Shown piece after piece: positions 1 through 8,327 of a DNA stretch of 64,000 bases (positions are counted from its first letter, which is position 1; every line of letters starts with the position of its first letter). Under the pieces are notes generated by a model. That model saw nothing but the letters and a program-made list of their open reading frames with translations. It did not search any database and was not told where the DNA came from. Position numbers and translations under genes: made by a program. The stretch comes from Kribbella amoyensis (lineage in GTDB: Bacteria; Actinomycetota; Actinomycetes; Propionibacteriales; Kribbellaceae), in NCBI RefSeq assembly GCF_007828865.1, contig NZ_VIVK01000001.1:682001-746000 (forward strand), given 5' to 3'.

Positions 1-168
1 CCACACCAGGCTGTTCGGTGCGTGCTGGTAGTACAGGTGGTACGTCCCGCGGTAGTGCAGCAGCCCGTTCGGGTCGTTCATCCACCCACCGCGGGTACTG
101 AAGTGGTACTGGCCGCGGTTGGCCTCCTGGTAGTCGGTCGCGGGGTAGGGCATCGTCTCTGCGGTCAT
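1..168 (-). CDS. Glycoside hydrolase family 32 protein, N-terminal part only
   Basis: Only the first 56 codons are in the window; the gene runs off its left edge. The translation contains WMNDPNG, the family 32 nucleophile motif (Asp is the catalytic nucleophile), followed by aromatic-rich HLYYQ, as in levanases, inulinases and sucrases. The ATG at 166-168 has GGAAGG 6 nt upstream and lies 15 nt after the stop of the GH172 gene, so the two are surely co-transcribed. No signal peptide is visible, so the enzyme is probably cytoplasmic and acts on imported fructo-oligosaccharides or difructose anhydrides. The fructan role is inferred from the family pair; exact substrate unknown. Confidence 0.85.
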   Translation of the reverse strand, partial: MTAETMPYPATDYQEANRGQYHFSTRGGWMNDPNGLLHYRGTYHLYYQHAPNSLVW

Positions 169-183
169 CGAGCACCTTCCGTA

Positions 184-1290
184 CTAGCGGGGGCGACGGA
201 GTTCGCGGGGCGGCAGGGAACCGAGTTCGTTCGCGCCGCCCGGGGTCTGGTACCAGTACGCGACGCTGCTGATGTCGTCGCTGCGTTCGAAGTGGCCGTG
301 GTCCCACGCGCCGATCTGCTGCAGCGTGATCCGCAACCGCTCGTGGAAGATCACCGGATCGGGCAGGTGCCAGCGGTACATGCCGTGGGACTGCAGCGTG
401 CTCGTGGCGAACGGCGAAGCGCGGGTGGTGTCCTCGGCGGAGTAGAACGGGTACCCGCAGTACGGCGCCGAGAAGGTGAGCGGGACGGGCGGTGGATCGT
501 TCCGCAGCGCGTCCTGGAACGCCCACGCACCCCCGGCGTAGTCCTCGAGCCCGGTGCTGCACTGGGTCGGATAGGCGTCGTCGTCATCGACGTAGAACTT
601 CACCTCGCCCTCACCCCACCAGTACCGCTCGAGCGCGGTCAGGCCGATGTACGTCCCGACGTAGTGGCCGCTGCCGGTCACGCCGTCGAGGATCACGTGG
701 TCCTCACCCAGCGCCGTGGACGCGTTGCTGCGCCGCCAGTGCGCGTGGAAGTGCGCGGTGTCGGTCGGCAGCTCGTCGTCCACGGTGTAGTCGACCTGGT
801 AGTAGATCCCGCCGACCGGGCCGGGGTGCTCGCTGGTGAGCTCGATCCGGGCCCGCCGGCGGAACGGCATCGGGAAGTAGCAGTTCAGCCCACCGGTCGG
901 CGCGACCACGATCGGCACGGAGGTGACCAGCGCGCGCTGGCCGAATCCGTTGCAGAAGAAGTCGCCGAGCGGCACCTCGACGGCGGGCCGTTCCTCGCCG
1001 TCCCACCACATCCGCAGCACGAGGTCACGCAGTACCCACGGGCCGGCCTCGGTCTTGTCCGGCACGGTCATCCAGAGATGCCGGATCTCCCCGGGACCGT
1101 GGATCTCCGCCAGCGTCGCCGTCTCGCCCGGCTCCAGCGCGATCGCCGGCCGGCCTTTGCGGGACGGGCCGAGCGCGGACGCGGTCATCGCCGCGCGGCC
1201 CGGCTCGCCGGTCGGGTTCTCGGCGTTGATCGACCGGCTCCGGCTGCGGCCGGGCGCTCGGGTCAGGGCGGACCAGTCTGCGTGGGTCAT
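184..1290 (-). CDS. GH172 (DUF2961) family glycoside hydrolase
   Basis: A 368-residue protein of the DUF2961 family, now glycoside hydrolase family 172, which includes difructose dianhydride I synthase/hydrolase and alpha-arabinofuranosidases. Recognisable family stretches are GEIRHLWMT near residue 65, VPLGDFFCNGFG near 105, GLNCYFPMPF near 130 and GTGLEDY-like STGLEDYAGGAW near 245, with acidic residues expected to form the active site. It has no signal peptide. The ATG at 1288-1290 has GGAGGA 8 nt upstream. It is followed by a GH32 gene and preceded by a LacI regulator, with a candidate LacI operator in its promoter. The pairing with GH32 suggests fructose disaccharide or fructan breakdown; this is inference from families. 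Confidence 0.85.
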   Translation of the reverse strand: MTHADWSALTRAPGRSRSRSINAENPTGEPGRAAMTASALGPSRKGRPAIALEPGETATLAEIHGPGEIRHLWMTVPDKTEAGPWVLRDLVLRMWWDGEERPAVEVPLGDFFCNGFGQRALVTSVPIVVAPTGGLNCYFPMPFRRRARIELTSEHPGPVGGIYYQVDYTVDDELPTDTAHFHAHWRRSNASTALGEDHVILDGVTGSGHYVGTYIGLTALERYWWGEGEVKFYVDDDDAYPTQCSTGLEDYAGGAWAFQDALRNDPPPVPLTFSAPYCGYPFYSAEDTTRASPFATSTLQSHGMYRWHLPDPVIFHERLRITLQQIGAWDHGHFERSDDISSVAYWYQTPGGANELGSLPPRELRRPR

Positions 1291-1350
1291 CGGGTCTTCC
1301 TCCGGGGACGAGGACGGATGCGACTGCCGGGTGACTCGGTCGAGGGCTTC

Positions 1351-1380
1351 ACCTAACAGGTGTTAGGCGTGCAGTGTCAA
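1351..1380 (-). promoter_or_regulatory. Promoter with LacI-type operator for the GH172-GH32 operon
   Basis: Read on the minus strand there is a perfect -35 TTGACA (1375-1380), an 18-nt spacer and a weak -10 TTAGGT (1351-1356). Overlapping the spacer and -10 is the inverted repeat CCTAACA-GG-TGTTAGG (1352-1367), 7-bp arms with 2-bp centre, the even-symmetry form used by LacI-family repressors. Its place, 62 nt before the GH172 start and just downstream of the lacI-type gene, makes steric repression by that protein likely. Confidence 0.65.
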
Positions 1381-1401
1381 GAGTCCGATCGGGCGACGAA
1401 G

Positions 1402-2427
1402 TCAGCTGGAAGGGCTGGAAACGGTGTCACGCACAACCGGGAGACAGGGCAGTTTCTCCGTCCCACCGCCGGAGTTGTCGCCGGTCGCGATCCGGCGCAG
1501 CAGGTCGGTCGTGGCCCGCCGGCCCATCTCCCTGTGCGGCAGCGCGATCGTGGTGATGCCCGGCGGAATCTCGGCCGCGAAGACCTGCTCGTCGTCGTAC
1601 CCGACCACGGACAGGTCACCCGGGACCGACAACCCGAGCGACGCTGCCGCGAGCATCACGCCGACGGCGCCCCGGTCGTTCGCCGCCAGGATCGCGGTCG
1701 GCCGATCGGGCCGGCGCAGCAGCTCCAGCGCGGCCGCGTGGTTCGAGCCGACCGAGTACCGCGCGGGAATGATGCTGTCGGCAACGGTCACGCCGGCGGC
1801 GGTGAGCGCCGAGCTGACGCCCTGGACCCGCCATGCGGTCGCGGGCGCGCCGGGATCCCCGGTCAGGAAGGCGATCCGCCGATGCCCGGCCGCGAGTACC
1901 AGCTCGGCCGCGGCCCGGCCACCGCCCTCGTCGTCGGGGATGTAGGCGGGCAGCGAGTCGTCGGCGGTGAACGCGTTCGCCAGCACGATCGGCAGGTCGT
2001 CCGGCACCGTCGGCAGGGCCACCTCGCGCAACCCGGCGTCCGCGTAGATCAGGCCGTCGACGTCCCGGGCCCGCAACGTGGCCATCGCCCCGTCGACGTA
2101 GGCCGGGTGCTGCCAGGTGTCGATGGTCAGGATCATGTACCCGGACTCGATCGCGACGTCGCTGGCGCCGGACAGCAGCGGCCCGGCGAACGGGGCACTC
2201 GCGATCGCGTCGGTCACCAGCCCGATCGTCGCGGTGCTCTGCCGGCGCAGGTTCACCGCGGACGCGTTCGGCACGTACCCCATCTCGCGGGCGACGGCGC
2301 GGATCCGCTCCTGCTTCTCCGCGTCGACCATGCCGGCGGCGCGGCCGTTCAGCACGAGCGACACCGACGACCGGGACACACCGCTCGCCTTGGCGATGTC
2401 GGCCGACGTCACCCGCCGCTTGCGCAT
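1402..2427 (-). CDS. LacI family transcriptional regulator
   Basis: 341 residues. The N-terminal helix-turn-helix is clear: VTSADIAKASGVSRSSVSLVLNG-type sequence at residues 6-28, then the hinge region with AVNLRRQ near 57. The rest is a periplasmic-binding-protein-like effector domain (IGLVTDAI near 68, the region around VVGYDDE near 277). It probably represses the GH172-GH32 operon directly downstream through the inverted repeat at 1352-1367 and releases it on binding a sugar. The ATG at 2425-2427 has GGAAG 8 nt upstream. The gene shares strand with the glycosidases but the 111-nt gap carries their own promoter. Confidence 0.9.
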   Translation of the reverse strand: MRKRRVTSADIAKASGVSRSSVSLVLNGRAAGMVDAEKQERIRAVAREMGYVPNASAVNLRRQSTATIGLVTDAIASAPFAGPLLSGASDVAIESGYMILTIDTWQHPAYVDGAMATLRARDVDGLIYADAGLREVALPTVPDDLPIVLANAFTADDSLPAYIPDDEGGGRAAAELVLAAGHRRIAFLTGDPGAPATAWRVQGVSSALTAAGVTVADSIIPARYSVGSNHAAALELLRRPDRPTAILAANDRGAVGVMLAAASLGLSVPGDLSVVGYDDEQVFAAEIPPGITTIALPHREMGRRATTDLLRRIATGDNSGGGTEKLPCLPVVRDTVSSPSS

Positions 2428-2502
2428 CGATCACTTCCGTCCGGTCACTGCTGGGACCGTGCCAGCATCTCACGGGCGGTTCGACCGGACCGGGCTTCGC
2501 CG

Positions 2503-4029
2503 TCAGGGCGTGAACAGCCCGTTCCGCAACGCGAACAGGGCGGCCCCCGCGCGGGTGGAGACGCCGATCTTCCCGTAGATGTGCTGCACGTGGTGCTCCG
2601 CGGTCCGCGGCGAAACGACCAGCTCGCGAGCGATCTCCGCGTTCGCCCGGCCCCGGGCCAGCAGCCGGAGTACCTCGACCTCCCGCTCACTCAACCCGGC
2701 CGGACGACTCGTCAGGTGACCGGGGACCTGGTGTCCGGCCACACCGAGTACGGCCTTCGCACAGTCGCCGTCCAATCGACCCGCGGCCACCTCGGCGAGT
2801 ACGACCAACGCCGCCGCGTCCGGCTCGTACGCGGGTCGGTGGGGACGTTCCTGGGTGAGCGCTTGGTAGACGTCCGCGACCGCGAGCAATCGTGCCGGGA
2901 CGGGCAAGTCCCCTGCCTTCGCATGTCGCGGGTAGCCGCTCCCGTCGAGCCGTTCGTGGTGCAGCGCGACCAGGTCGGCCACCGGTTCGAGTACTGCGGA
3001 GCGGGCGAGGATCCGCTCGGACTGGTACGGGTGCAGCCGGACCTGCTCCCAGTCCGTCCTCCGGAGTTCACGCGGTCGCTCCCACACCCCAGTGGGTACC
3101 GCGACCCGGCCGAGGTCGTGCAGCAAAGCCGCTCGCCGTACGGTCCGCGGGTCGTCGATCCCCACCGATACGGCGGCCGCGTCGACCAACTCGGCGACGC
3201 CGGTCGAATGGCCCAGCAAGTACGGCGACTTGAGATCGACGAAGTGCGCGAACGTCTCGGCCACGGCATCGATCCGGTCGTCGGGGATCCGCCGGACCGG
3301 CCCTGGTTCGGCCTCGAGGATCTCCTGCCATACGTCGATCGTGTCCAGGTCCTCGGTCAGTTGCTCGTCGTAGGCGGCGACCACGTCCGGATCGAGCCAG
3401 CCGCCGGCTCGTCGGCCGAGGACGGTGACGACCGCGTCGGGACCACCGAGGTACTGGTAGATCACCGCCTGAGTGGCGACCTCGGCGATCCGGGTGGCGA
3501 CGGCGATCTCGTCCGCGGCCAGCCCTCGCGGCGTTCCGGCTCCGTCGAAGCGTTCCAGGTTCTGGTAGAGCGCGGTACTGACCTCGGGGCCCAGGCCGAG
3601 GCCGTCCGCGAGTATGCTGCCGACCTCGCAGACCGCCAGCAGGATCTGGGCTTCCCCGGATCCCACCACCGCGCGTCCGACGTACTGCAGCCGGTGGAGC
3701 CCGGTGCCCCGACCGACTTGCCGCAGTACCGGCAACGCCTCGCGCTTCCTGGCCGGGTCGATGCGCTCCAGGAGTGGACGGAGCTCGGCCGCGCCCGGAC
3801 CGAACAGGCGGGCCTCTTCGTGCGTGGTCGCGGTACAGCCGAGGTGGCGCAGCAGCGTCGCGTAGTACGTCGTCTGCTGAGTGGGCGGCGGCAGTCCGAG
3901 GCGCTGGGCGAGCCGGAGAGCCACGAGGCAGGAGCGGATCGACTTCTCCAGCGGTTGCGCCATCGCGAGGTCGAGGGACACGGAGAGCGCACAGAGGAGT
4001 TCGGCGAGCCTCAGGTCGTCGCGTGCCAT
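2503..4029 (-). CDS. Tandem HD-GYP phosphohydrolase with C-terminal LuxR helix-turn-helix
   Basis: 508 residues when started at the ATG 4027-4029, which has GGAGGG 6 nt upstream; a longer open frame to 4242 has no such site and would run into the divergent MFS gene. The C-terminal 65 residues are a LuxR/NarL DNA-binding domain (LSEREVEVLRLLARG). Before it lies a canonical HD-GYP domain: LLHDLGR near 304, HHERLDGSGYP near 357 and ADVYQ near 386, the metal-binding residues of cyclic-di-GMP type phosphodiesterases. The first 250 residues look like a degenerate copy of the same domain (LERFDGAGTPRGL near 160, lacking the HHE and Tyr). It is probably a cytoplasmic transcription regulator that senses or hydrolyses a nucleotide or other phospho-ligand; ligand and targets unknown. 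Confidence 0.85.
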   Translation of the reverse strand: MARDDLRLAELLCALSVSLDLAMAQPLEKSIRSCLVALRLAQRLGLPPPTQQTTYYATLLRHLGCTATTHEEARLFGPGAAELRPLLERIDPARKREALPVLRQVGRGTGLHRLQYVGRAVVGSGEAQILLAVCEVGSILADGLGLGPEVSTALYQNLERFDGAGTPRGLAADEIAVATRIAEVATQAVIYQYLGGPDAVVTVLGRRAGGWLDPDVVAAYDEQLTEDLDTIDVWQEILEAEPGPVRRIPDDRIDAVAETFAHFVDLKSPYLLGHSTGVAELVDAAAVSVGIDDPRTVRRAALLHDLGRVAVPTGVWERPRELRRTDWEQVRLHPYQSERILARSAVLEPVADLVALHHERLDGSGYPRHAKAGDLPVPARLLAVADVYQALTQERPHRPAYEPDAAALVVLAEVAAGRLDGDCAKAVLGVAGHQVPGHLTSRPAGLSEREVEVLRLLARGRANAEIARELVVSPRTAEHHVQHIYGKIGVSTRAGAALFALRNGLFTP

Positions 4030-4132
4030 CGCAGCCCTCCCCCGGCGCCCGGTGCCGTGGATGGGCAGATCTACCGATGCCCCGGCGGGCGCCGTACGGC
4101 CATTGTGAACCTGCTGGAGCGGAGGAATCACC

Positions 4133-5287
4133 ATGACCGAGACTCGCCTCATCACCCCACGGTTCGCCCTGCTCGGCAGCGCGGGTCTCGCGTACTTCTT
4201 CGCCGACGGCCTGCTGGTCCCGAGCGTGCCGCTGTACGTCACCGGTCCGCTGGCCGGTGGGGACGCGGCGGTGGGGCTCGCGGTCGGCGCGTTCAGCTTG
4301 TCGGCGTTGCTGCTGCGACCGTGGGCCGGACGGTTGGCGGACCGGCGTGGGCGGGTGATCTCGATGCTCGTCGGGGCGACCGTGTTCGCGGTGTCGGTCG
4401 CTTGTTACGGGCTGGCCCAGTCGGTCGAACTGCTCGTTGCGCTCCGGCTGCTGACCGGCGTGGGCGAGGCGTTCTTCTTCGTCGGCTGCGTCACCGCGAT
4501 GAGCGATCTCGCCCCGGCCGCCCGACGTGGCGAAGCGATCAGCCTGTTCTCGCTCTCCCTGTACGCCGGGTTGGCGGTGGGACCGCCGATCGGCGAACGG
4601 GTGATCACGGTTCTCGGGTTCGGCGTGGTGTGGATCGTGTCGACGGGCGCGGCCGGGTTGGCGGTTCTGCTGGCCTGGCGGGTCGGCGAGACCCGGGTGC
4701 CGTCGCCGGTGGATCCCCGCGGGCGGCTGGTCCATCCGGCCGGGGTACTGCCTGCCTTGTTGTTGCTCGCGTTGGTGTGGGGGATGGCGGGGTTCCTGGC
4801 CTTCGTCCCGCTGTATGCGGTGGACGTCGGGCTGTCCGGCGCTGGGTACCTGCTGTTCCTCTTCGCGGGGATCGTGATCGTGATCCGCAGCGCGGGGGCC
4901 CGCTTACCGGATCGGCTGGGCGCGGTCCGGGCGGTTCGGCTCGCGTTGGCGTGTACCAGTGCGGGGTTGCTGGTGATCGGGTTGTGGCGGACTGCGCCCG
5001 GGTTGGTCGGTGGGACCGTGGTGCTGGCGATCGGGGTGGCGCTCGGGACGCCGTCGATCATGGTGCTCGCCTTGCAGAACGCGCCGGCCGCCGAACGCGG
5101 TGCGGTCCTGGGTACGGTCACGATGAGCCTCGACGTCGCCCTCGGACTGGGGCCGGCCAGCTTCGGCGTCGTCGCGGTGACGTCCGGCCGCGGCACCGGC
5201 TTCCTCACCGCCGCCCTGGTCGCCGCCACCGGCCTCGCCCTGGCCGGCCGAACCCTGACCAGGACGAGCCAACCCGCAACTGTCTAA
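4133..5287 (+). CDS. MFS transporter
   Basis: A 384-residue, strongly hydrophobic protein with about 12 membrane segments. The MFS loop 2-3 signature is visible as GRLADRRGRV near residue 65. It is likely a drug or metabolite exporter of the plasma membrane; the substrate cannot be told from sequence. ATG at 4133 has GGAGG 7 nt upstream. It is transcribed divergently from the HD-GYP/LuxR gene, with 103 nt between the starts, so that protein may regulate it. Its end overlaps the convergent lactonase gene by 4 nt. Confidence 0.88.
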   Translation: MTETRLITPRFALLGSAGLAYFFADGLLVPSVPLYVTGPLAGGDAAVGLAVGAFSLSALLLRPWAGRLADRRGRVISMLVGATVFAVSVACYGLAQSVELLVALRLLTGVGEAFFFVGCVTAMSDLAPAARRGEAISLFSLSLYAGLAVGPPIGERVITVLGFGVVWIVSTGAAGLAVLLAWRVGETRVPSPVDPRGRLVHPAGVLPALLLLALVWGMAGFLAFVPLYAVDVGLSGAGYLLFLFAGIVIVIRSAGARLPDRLGAVRAVRLALACTSAGLLVIGLWRTAPGLVGGTVVLAIGVALGTPSIMVLALQNAPAAERGAVLGTVTMSLDVALGLGPASFGVVAVTSGRGTGFLTAALVAATGLALAGRTLTRTSQPATV

Positions 5288-6309
5288 GGCATGGCGGGCA
5301 GGACACAGACCGGTTTCGGCCAGGTCAGCTGCGTCCCCGTTGCGGTGAGGACGCCGGTGGCCTGGTCGACGTCGAAGAGGGCGATCACGTCGGAGCGCTC
5401 GTTCGACGCGTACAGCTGGGTCCCGTCGTTGCTGAGGGCAAGGTGTCGCGGCCAGGCGCCGCCGGACCCGATCGTCTGGACCAGCTCGACGCTCGCCCCG
5501 TCCGCGGCGACCGCGAACACGGCGATGCTGTCGTCACCGCGGTTCGACCCGTAGAGGAACCGCCCGTCGGCCGAGATCAGCAGCTCCGCCGGGAAGTTGT
5601 CACCCTCGGCGCCGTCCGGTCGCGTCGACACGGTCTGCACGATCGAGAGCTTCCCGTCGGCGAACCCGCAAACCACCAACGTCGAGTCCAACTCGTTCAG
5701 CACGTACGCCGCGCCGCCGCCCGGGTGGAAGACGAGGTGCCGCGGTCCCGCACCGGCGTGGACCTGGACCTGGCCGACGTCCCGCAGTACGCCGTCGGTG
5801 GTCAGCGTGGAGACGTAGACGGTGTCCGACCCGAGGTCCACGTCGAACACGAACTCACCGGCCGGGTCGAACGCCACCTGGTGCGCGTGCGGCCCCTCCT
5901 GCCGTTCGGCGTTGGGACCGCTGCCCTCGCGCTGCAGGATCTGCGTCGCTGTCCCCAGCGAACCGTCCGCCGCGATCGGGTGCACGGCGACCGAACCGGA
6001 GCTGTAGTTCGCGCTCAGCACGAACCGTCCACTCGGGTCGATCGCCAGGTGACACGGGTGCGCGCCCCCGGTCGGCTGGTCGTCGAGGAACTCCAGCCGG
6101 CCGTCGGCCCCGACCGCGAACGCGCTGACCCGGCCGGCCTCCTCCTCGTTCACCAGGTACAGGAACCGCCCGTCACCCGACCAGGTCAGGAAGGACGGGT
6201 CGACCGTCTCGGCGGCGACCTCCAGCCCCGCCACGGTCCCGAACCCGACACCGGTTCCCCCGCCGGTGGCGCTGGTGTAACTGCCGACATAAATCCGCTC
6301 CGAAGCCAT
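5284..6309 (-). CDS. Lactonase family beta-propeller protein (6-phosphogluconolactonase-like)
   Basis: 341 residues from the ATG at 6307-6309 (AGGGTAGG upstream); the open frame continues to 6555 without a better start. The sequence shows repeated propeller-blade patterns of the type 'DPSGRFVLSANYSSGSV', 'HPGGGAAYVLNEL', 'SADGRFLYGSNRGDDSI' and 'SNDGTQLYASNERSD', typical of the seven-bladed lactonase family (PF10282) that includes YbhE/Pgl. Conserved HAHQ near 155 and PRHL twice are family hallmarks. It has no signal peptide. Likely hydrolyses a sugar lactone in the cytoplasm, perhaps 6-phosphogluconolactone; many paralogues in the family have unknown substrates. Convergent with the MFS gene. 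Confidence 0.85.
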   Translation of the reverse strand: MASERIYVGSYTSATGGGTGVGFGTVAGLEVAAETVDPSFLTWSGDGRFLYLVNEEEAGRVSAFAVGADGRLEFLDDQPTGGAHPCHLAIDPSGRFVLSANYSSGSVAVHPIAADGSLGTATQILQREGSGPNAERQEGPHAHQVAFDPAGEFVFDVDLGSDTVYVSTLTTDGVLRDVGQVQVHAGAGPRHLVFHPGGGAAYVLNELDSTLVVCGFADGKLSIVQTVSTRPDGAEGDNFPAELLISADGRFLYGSNRGDDSIAVFAVAADGASVELVQTIGSGGAWPRHLALSNDGTQLYASNERSDVIALFDVDQATGVLTATGTQLTWPKPVCVLPAMP

Positions 6310-6389
6310 GCCGCCTACCCTGCCATCCCCCGGCCACTCCCAGCACCCTCCGATCCACACCCTGGAGAGCGGCCCTCGTGCAGCTTTGG

Positions 6390-6758
6390 TCAGGCCGGTT
6401 GGTGGGTCCGGGTGAGGGCTGCGGCGTCCTCGGTGCTGATCAGGAATGCGTCGTAGCCGGTGAGGTCGGCGCCTTCCGGGGTGAGGCCGAAGCGGACCGC
6501 CGGGATCCAGCGACGGGCGCTGACGAAGAGCCGCGTCCTGGTGCCGACACCCCACCGGCCGACCTTCAGAACCCCGGTCACGATGATCCCCGAGCGACCG
6601 CCCGGAGTGGCCTGCCAGCGGGTCGGGTGCTCGACGAAGTCGGTCGAGGCGATCGCCTCGCGCGGCAGGACGAAGCGAGCCCGGCCGCCGGCGAAGAGGC
6701 GCTCCCAGCGGGTGAGTTCGATCGTCACCTGGCGGTCGTCCATCCGTACTGTCGCCAT
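6390..6758 (-). CDS. Small hypothetical protein
   Basis: 122 residues, not recognised. It is rich in Arg, Trp and Gly with short beta-strand-like segments (VTIELTRWERLF, GIIVTGVLKVGRWG, TRLFVSARRW, AVRFGL), which would suit a small beta-sandwich or PH-like fold; there is no membrane segment or signal peptide. The ATG at 6756-6758 is preceded by GGAAGGGAG at 8 nt. The upstream 70 nt is notably AT-rich for this DNA and carries GTTTGC and GCAAAC in inverted orientation (6777-6798) plus a possible -10 GATAAT, so it is probably independently regulated. It lies between the lactonase and nuoN without obvious link to either. Confidence 0.7.
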   Translation of the reverse strand: MATVRMDDRQVTIELTRWERLFAGGRARFVLPREAIASTDFVEHPTRWQATPGGRSGIIVTGVLKVGRWGVGTRTRLFVSARRWIPAVRFGLTPEGADLTGYDAFLISTEDAAALTRTHQPA

Positions 6759-6875
6759 CTCGGTCGCTCCCTTCCTAGTTTGCTTTCATCGATGCAAACA
6801 TTATCAAATTGAGAATGATTGGCCAAGTGAGGCGTCCCGGCCTGATCGCGGGGCGCTAGGTCAGAAGTGGCCGGC

Positions 6876-8327
6876 TCAGCCGATCAGGGTGAACAGGGTG
6901 CTGGGCAGGATCGACAGCACGACTGCCGCGCCCGCGCAGGCGCTGAGGACGGTGACCGCGGGGGTCTCGATGTCGACCGAGAACGGATCGTCGGCCGGCA
7001 ACCGGAACAACTCGGCGATCCAGCGCAGGTACACCGCGAGCCCGATCATCACGTTGACCGCCATCACCAGGGCCAGCCAGAGCAGGTCGGCGTCGATCAC
7101 GGCCTGGAACGCGGCGAACTTGGTGAACAGCCCGGCCAGGCCCGGCGGCAACCCGGCGAGGATGACCAGGAACAGGATCAGCGCCGCCGCGAGCCCCGGC
7201 TCGGAGCGGATCATTCCCCGGTAGTCGGCGAGCAGACCACTCGGCCGATGCCGCTGGACCACGGCCACCGCGCCGAACGCGCCGAGCGTGACGACGACGT
7301 ACGCGGCCAAGTACCCGACAACTGCCTGGGCGTCGCCGACCGCCAACGGCGCGAGCAGGAACCCGACCTGACCGATCGACGACCAGGCGAGCAGCCGGAC
7401 CGCCTCGCGCTGGCGGAGGGCGGCGAGGTTGCCGACGGTCATCGTGACCGCGGCCAGGATCGCCACCACGGTCCGCAGCTCGGACCCGCTCGGCGCCACC
7501 CCGAACGTCACCAGCACGAGCAACCCGGCCACACCCGCGGACTTGGACACCACGGCCAGGAACGCGGCCACCTCGACCGGCGCCCCGGCGTACGTGTCCG
7601 GCAGCCAGCCGTGGAACGGGACGGCCGCGATCTTGAACCCGAACCCGACCAGCACGAACAAGCCGGCCGCGAACGCCACCCGGCGCAGGTCCGGGTCCAG
7701 TCCGGGCAGCCGGGTGACGATGGTCTGCAGGTACAGCGAACCGGTCACGCCGTAGAGGTACGAGATCCCGAACAACATCACCGCGGTCGACAGCACCGAG
7801 ACCAGGAACGCCTTCATCGCCGCCTCGGAACCGCGGCGGTCCCGGCGCAGGGCGACCATCGCGAAGCTCGGCAGCGAGACCACCTCGAGCGCGATCACCA
7901 CGGTGGCCAGGTCCCGCGCGGCCGCGAGCACCGTGGCACCGGTGAGCGCGCTGAGCAGGAGGAAGTGGTACTCGCCGACCGGGATCGCGTGGTCGAGCAA
8001 CTGGTACGTCGAGAGCCCGACGACCCCGAGTCCGGCAATCAGCAGGACGGCCCAGAGTCCGACGGTGAGTGGCTCGTAGACCAGGCTGCACTCGGCCGGA
8101 CCCTCGACGGCCGCGCGGCAGAACCCGGGCCGGTACGAGTTGTGCTGGGCGATCAGGAAGACCAGGCCGAACACGATCGCGGCGCCGCTGACCAGGCTCA
8201 CCGTGACGTGCTTGAGCTCGCGGTTCGTGTCGGCCCAGAAGGCGTCCACCAGCAACGCGGCGACGGCGCCGAGTGCGAGCACCAGTGGGACCGCGATCGC
8301 CTGCCAGTCCATCCAGGTCATCGTCAT
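6876..8327 (-). CDS. nuoN: NADH-quinone oxidoreductase subunit N (proton-pumping membrane subunit)
   Basis: 483 residues, about 14 membrane segments. It belongs to the antiporter-like subunit family of respiratory complex I: the proton-pathway residues sit in conserved stretches such as VVIALEVVSLPSFAMVALRR (glutamate of helix 5) and GFGFKIAAVPFHGWLPDTY (lysine of helix 7, near 218), with LLAWSSIGQVGFLLAPL further on. Last gene of the nuoIJKLMN run; its ATG overlaps the nuoM stop (ATGA). The nearby Met codons at positions 3 and 6 leave the exact start slightly open. Inner-membrane location; function as one of three proton channels is known for the family. Confidence 0.95.
   Translation of the reverse strand: MTMTWMDWQAIAVPLVLALGAVAALLVDAFWADTNRELKHVTVSLVSGAAIVFGLVFLIAQHNSYRPGFCRAAVEGPAECSLVYEPLTVGLWAVLLIAGLGVVGLSTYQLLDHAIPVGEYHFLLLSALTGATVLAAARDLATVVIALEVVSLPSFAMVALRRDRRGSEAAMKAFLVSVLSTAVMLFGISYLYGVTGSLYLQTIVTRLPGLDPDLRRVAFAAGLFVLVGFGFKIAAVPFHGWLPDTYAGAPVEVAAFLAVVSKSAGVAGLLVLVTFGVAPSGSELRTVVAILAAVTMTVGNLAALRQREAVRLLAWSSIGQVGFLLAPLAVGDAQAVVGYLAAYVVVTLGAFGAVAVVQRHRPSGLLADYRGMIRSEPGLAAALILFLVILAGLPPGLAGLFTKFAAFQAVIDADLLWLALVMAVNVMIGLAVYLRWIAELFRLPADDPFSVDIETPAVTVLSACAGAAVVLSILPSTLFTLIG

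Noticed and set aside
1360-6456. A 1698-codon plus-strand open frame
   Set aside because: It runs antisense to LacI, the HD-GYP protein and the lactonase and across the MFS gene in another frame; its translation is compositional (Arg/Gly/Pro-rich) with no domains.
6777-6830. Fur/Zur-like box in the AT-rich region before the small protein (ATTGAGAATGATT)
   Set aside because: Only about half a site matches and symmetry is poor; no metal-uptake gene is adjacent. Kept only as a comment in the gene entry.
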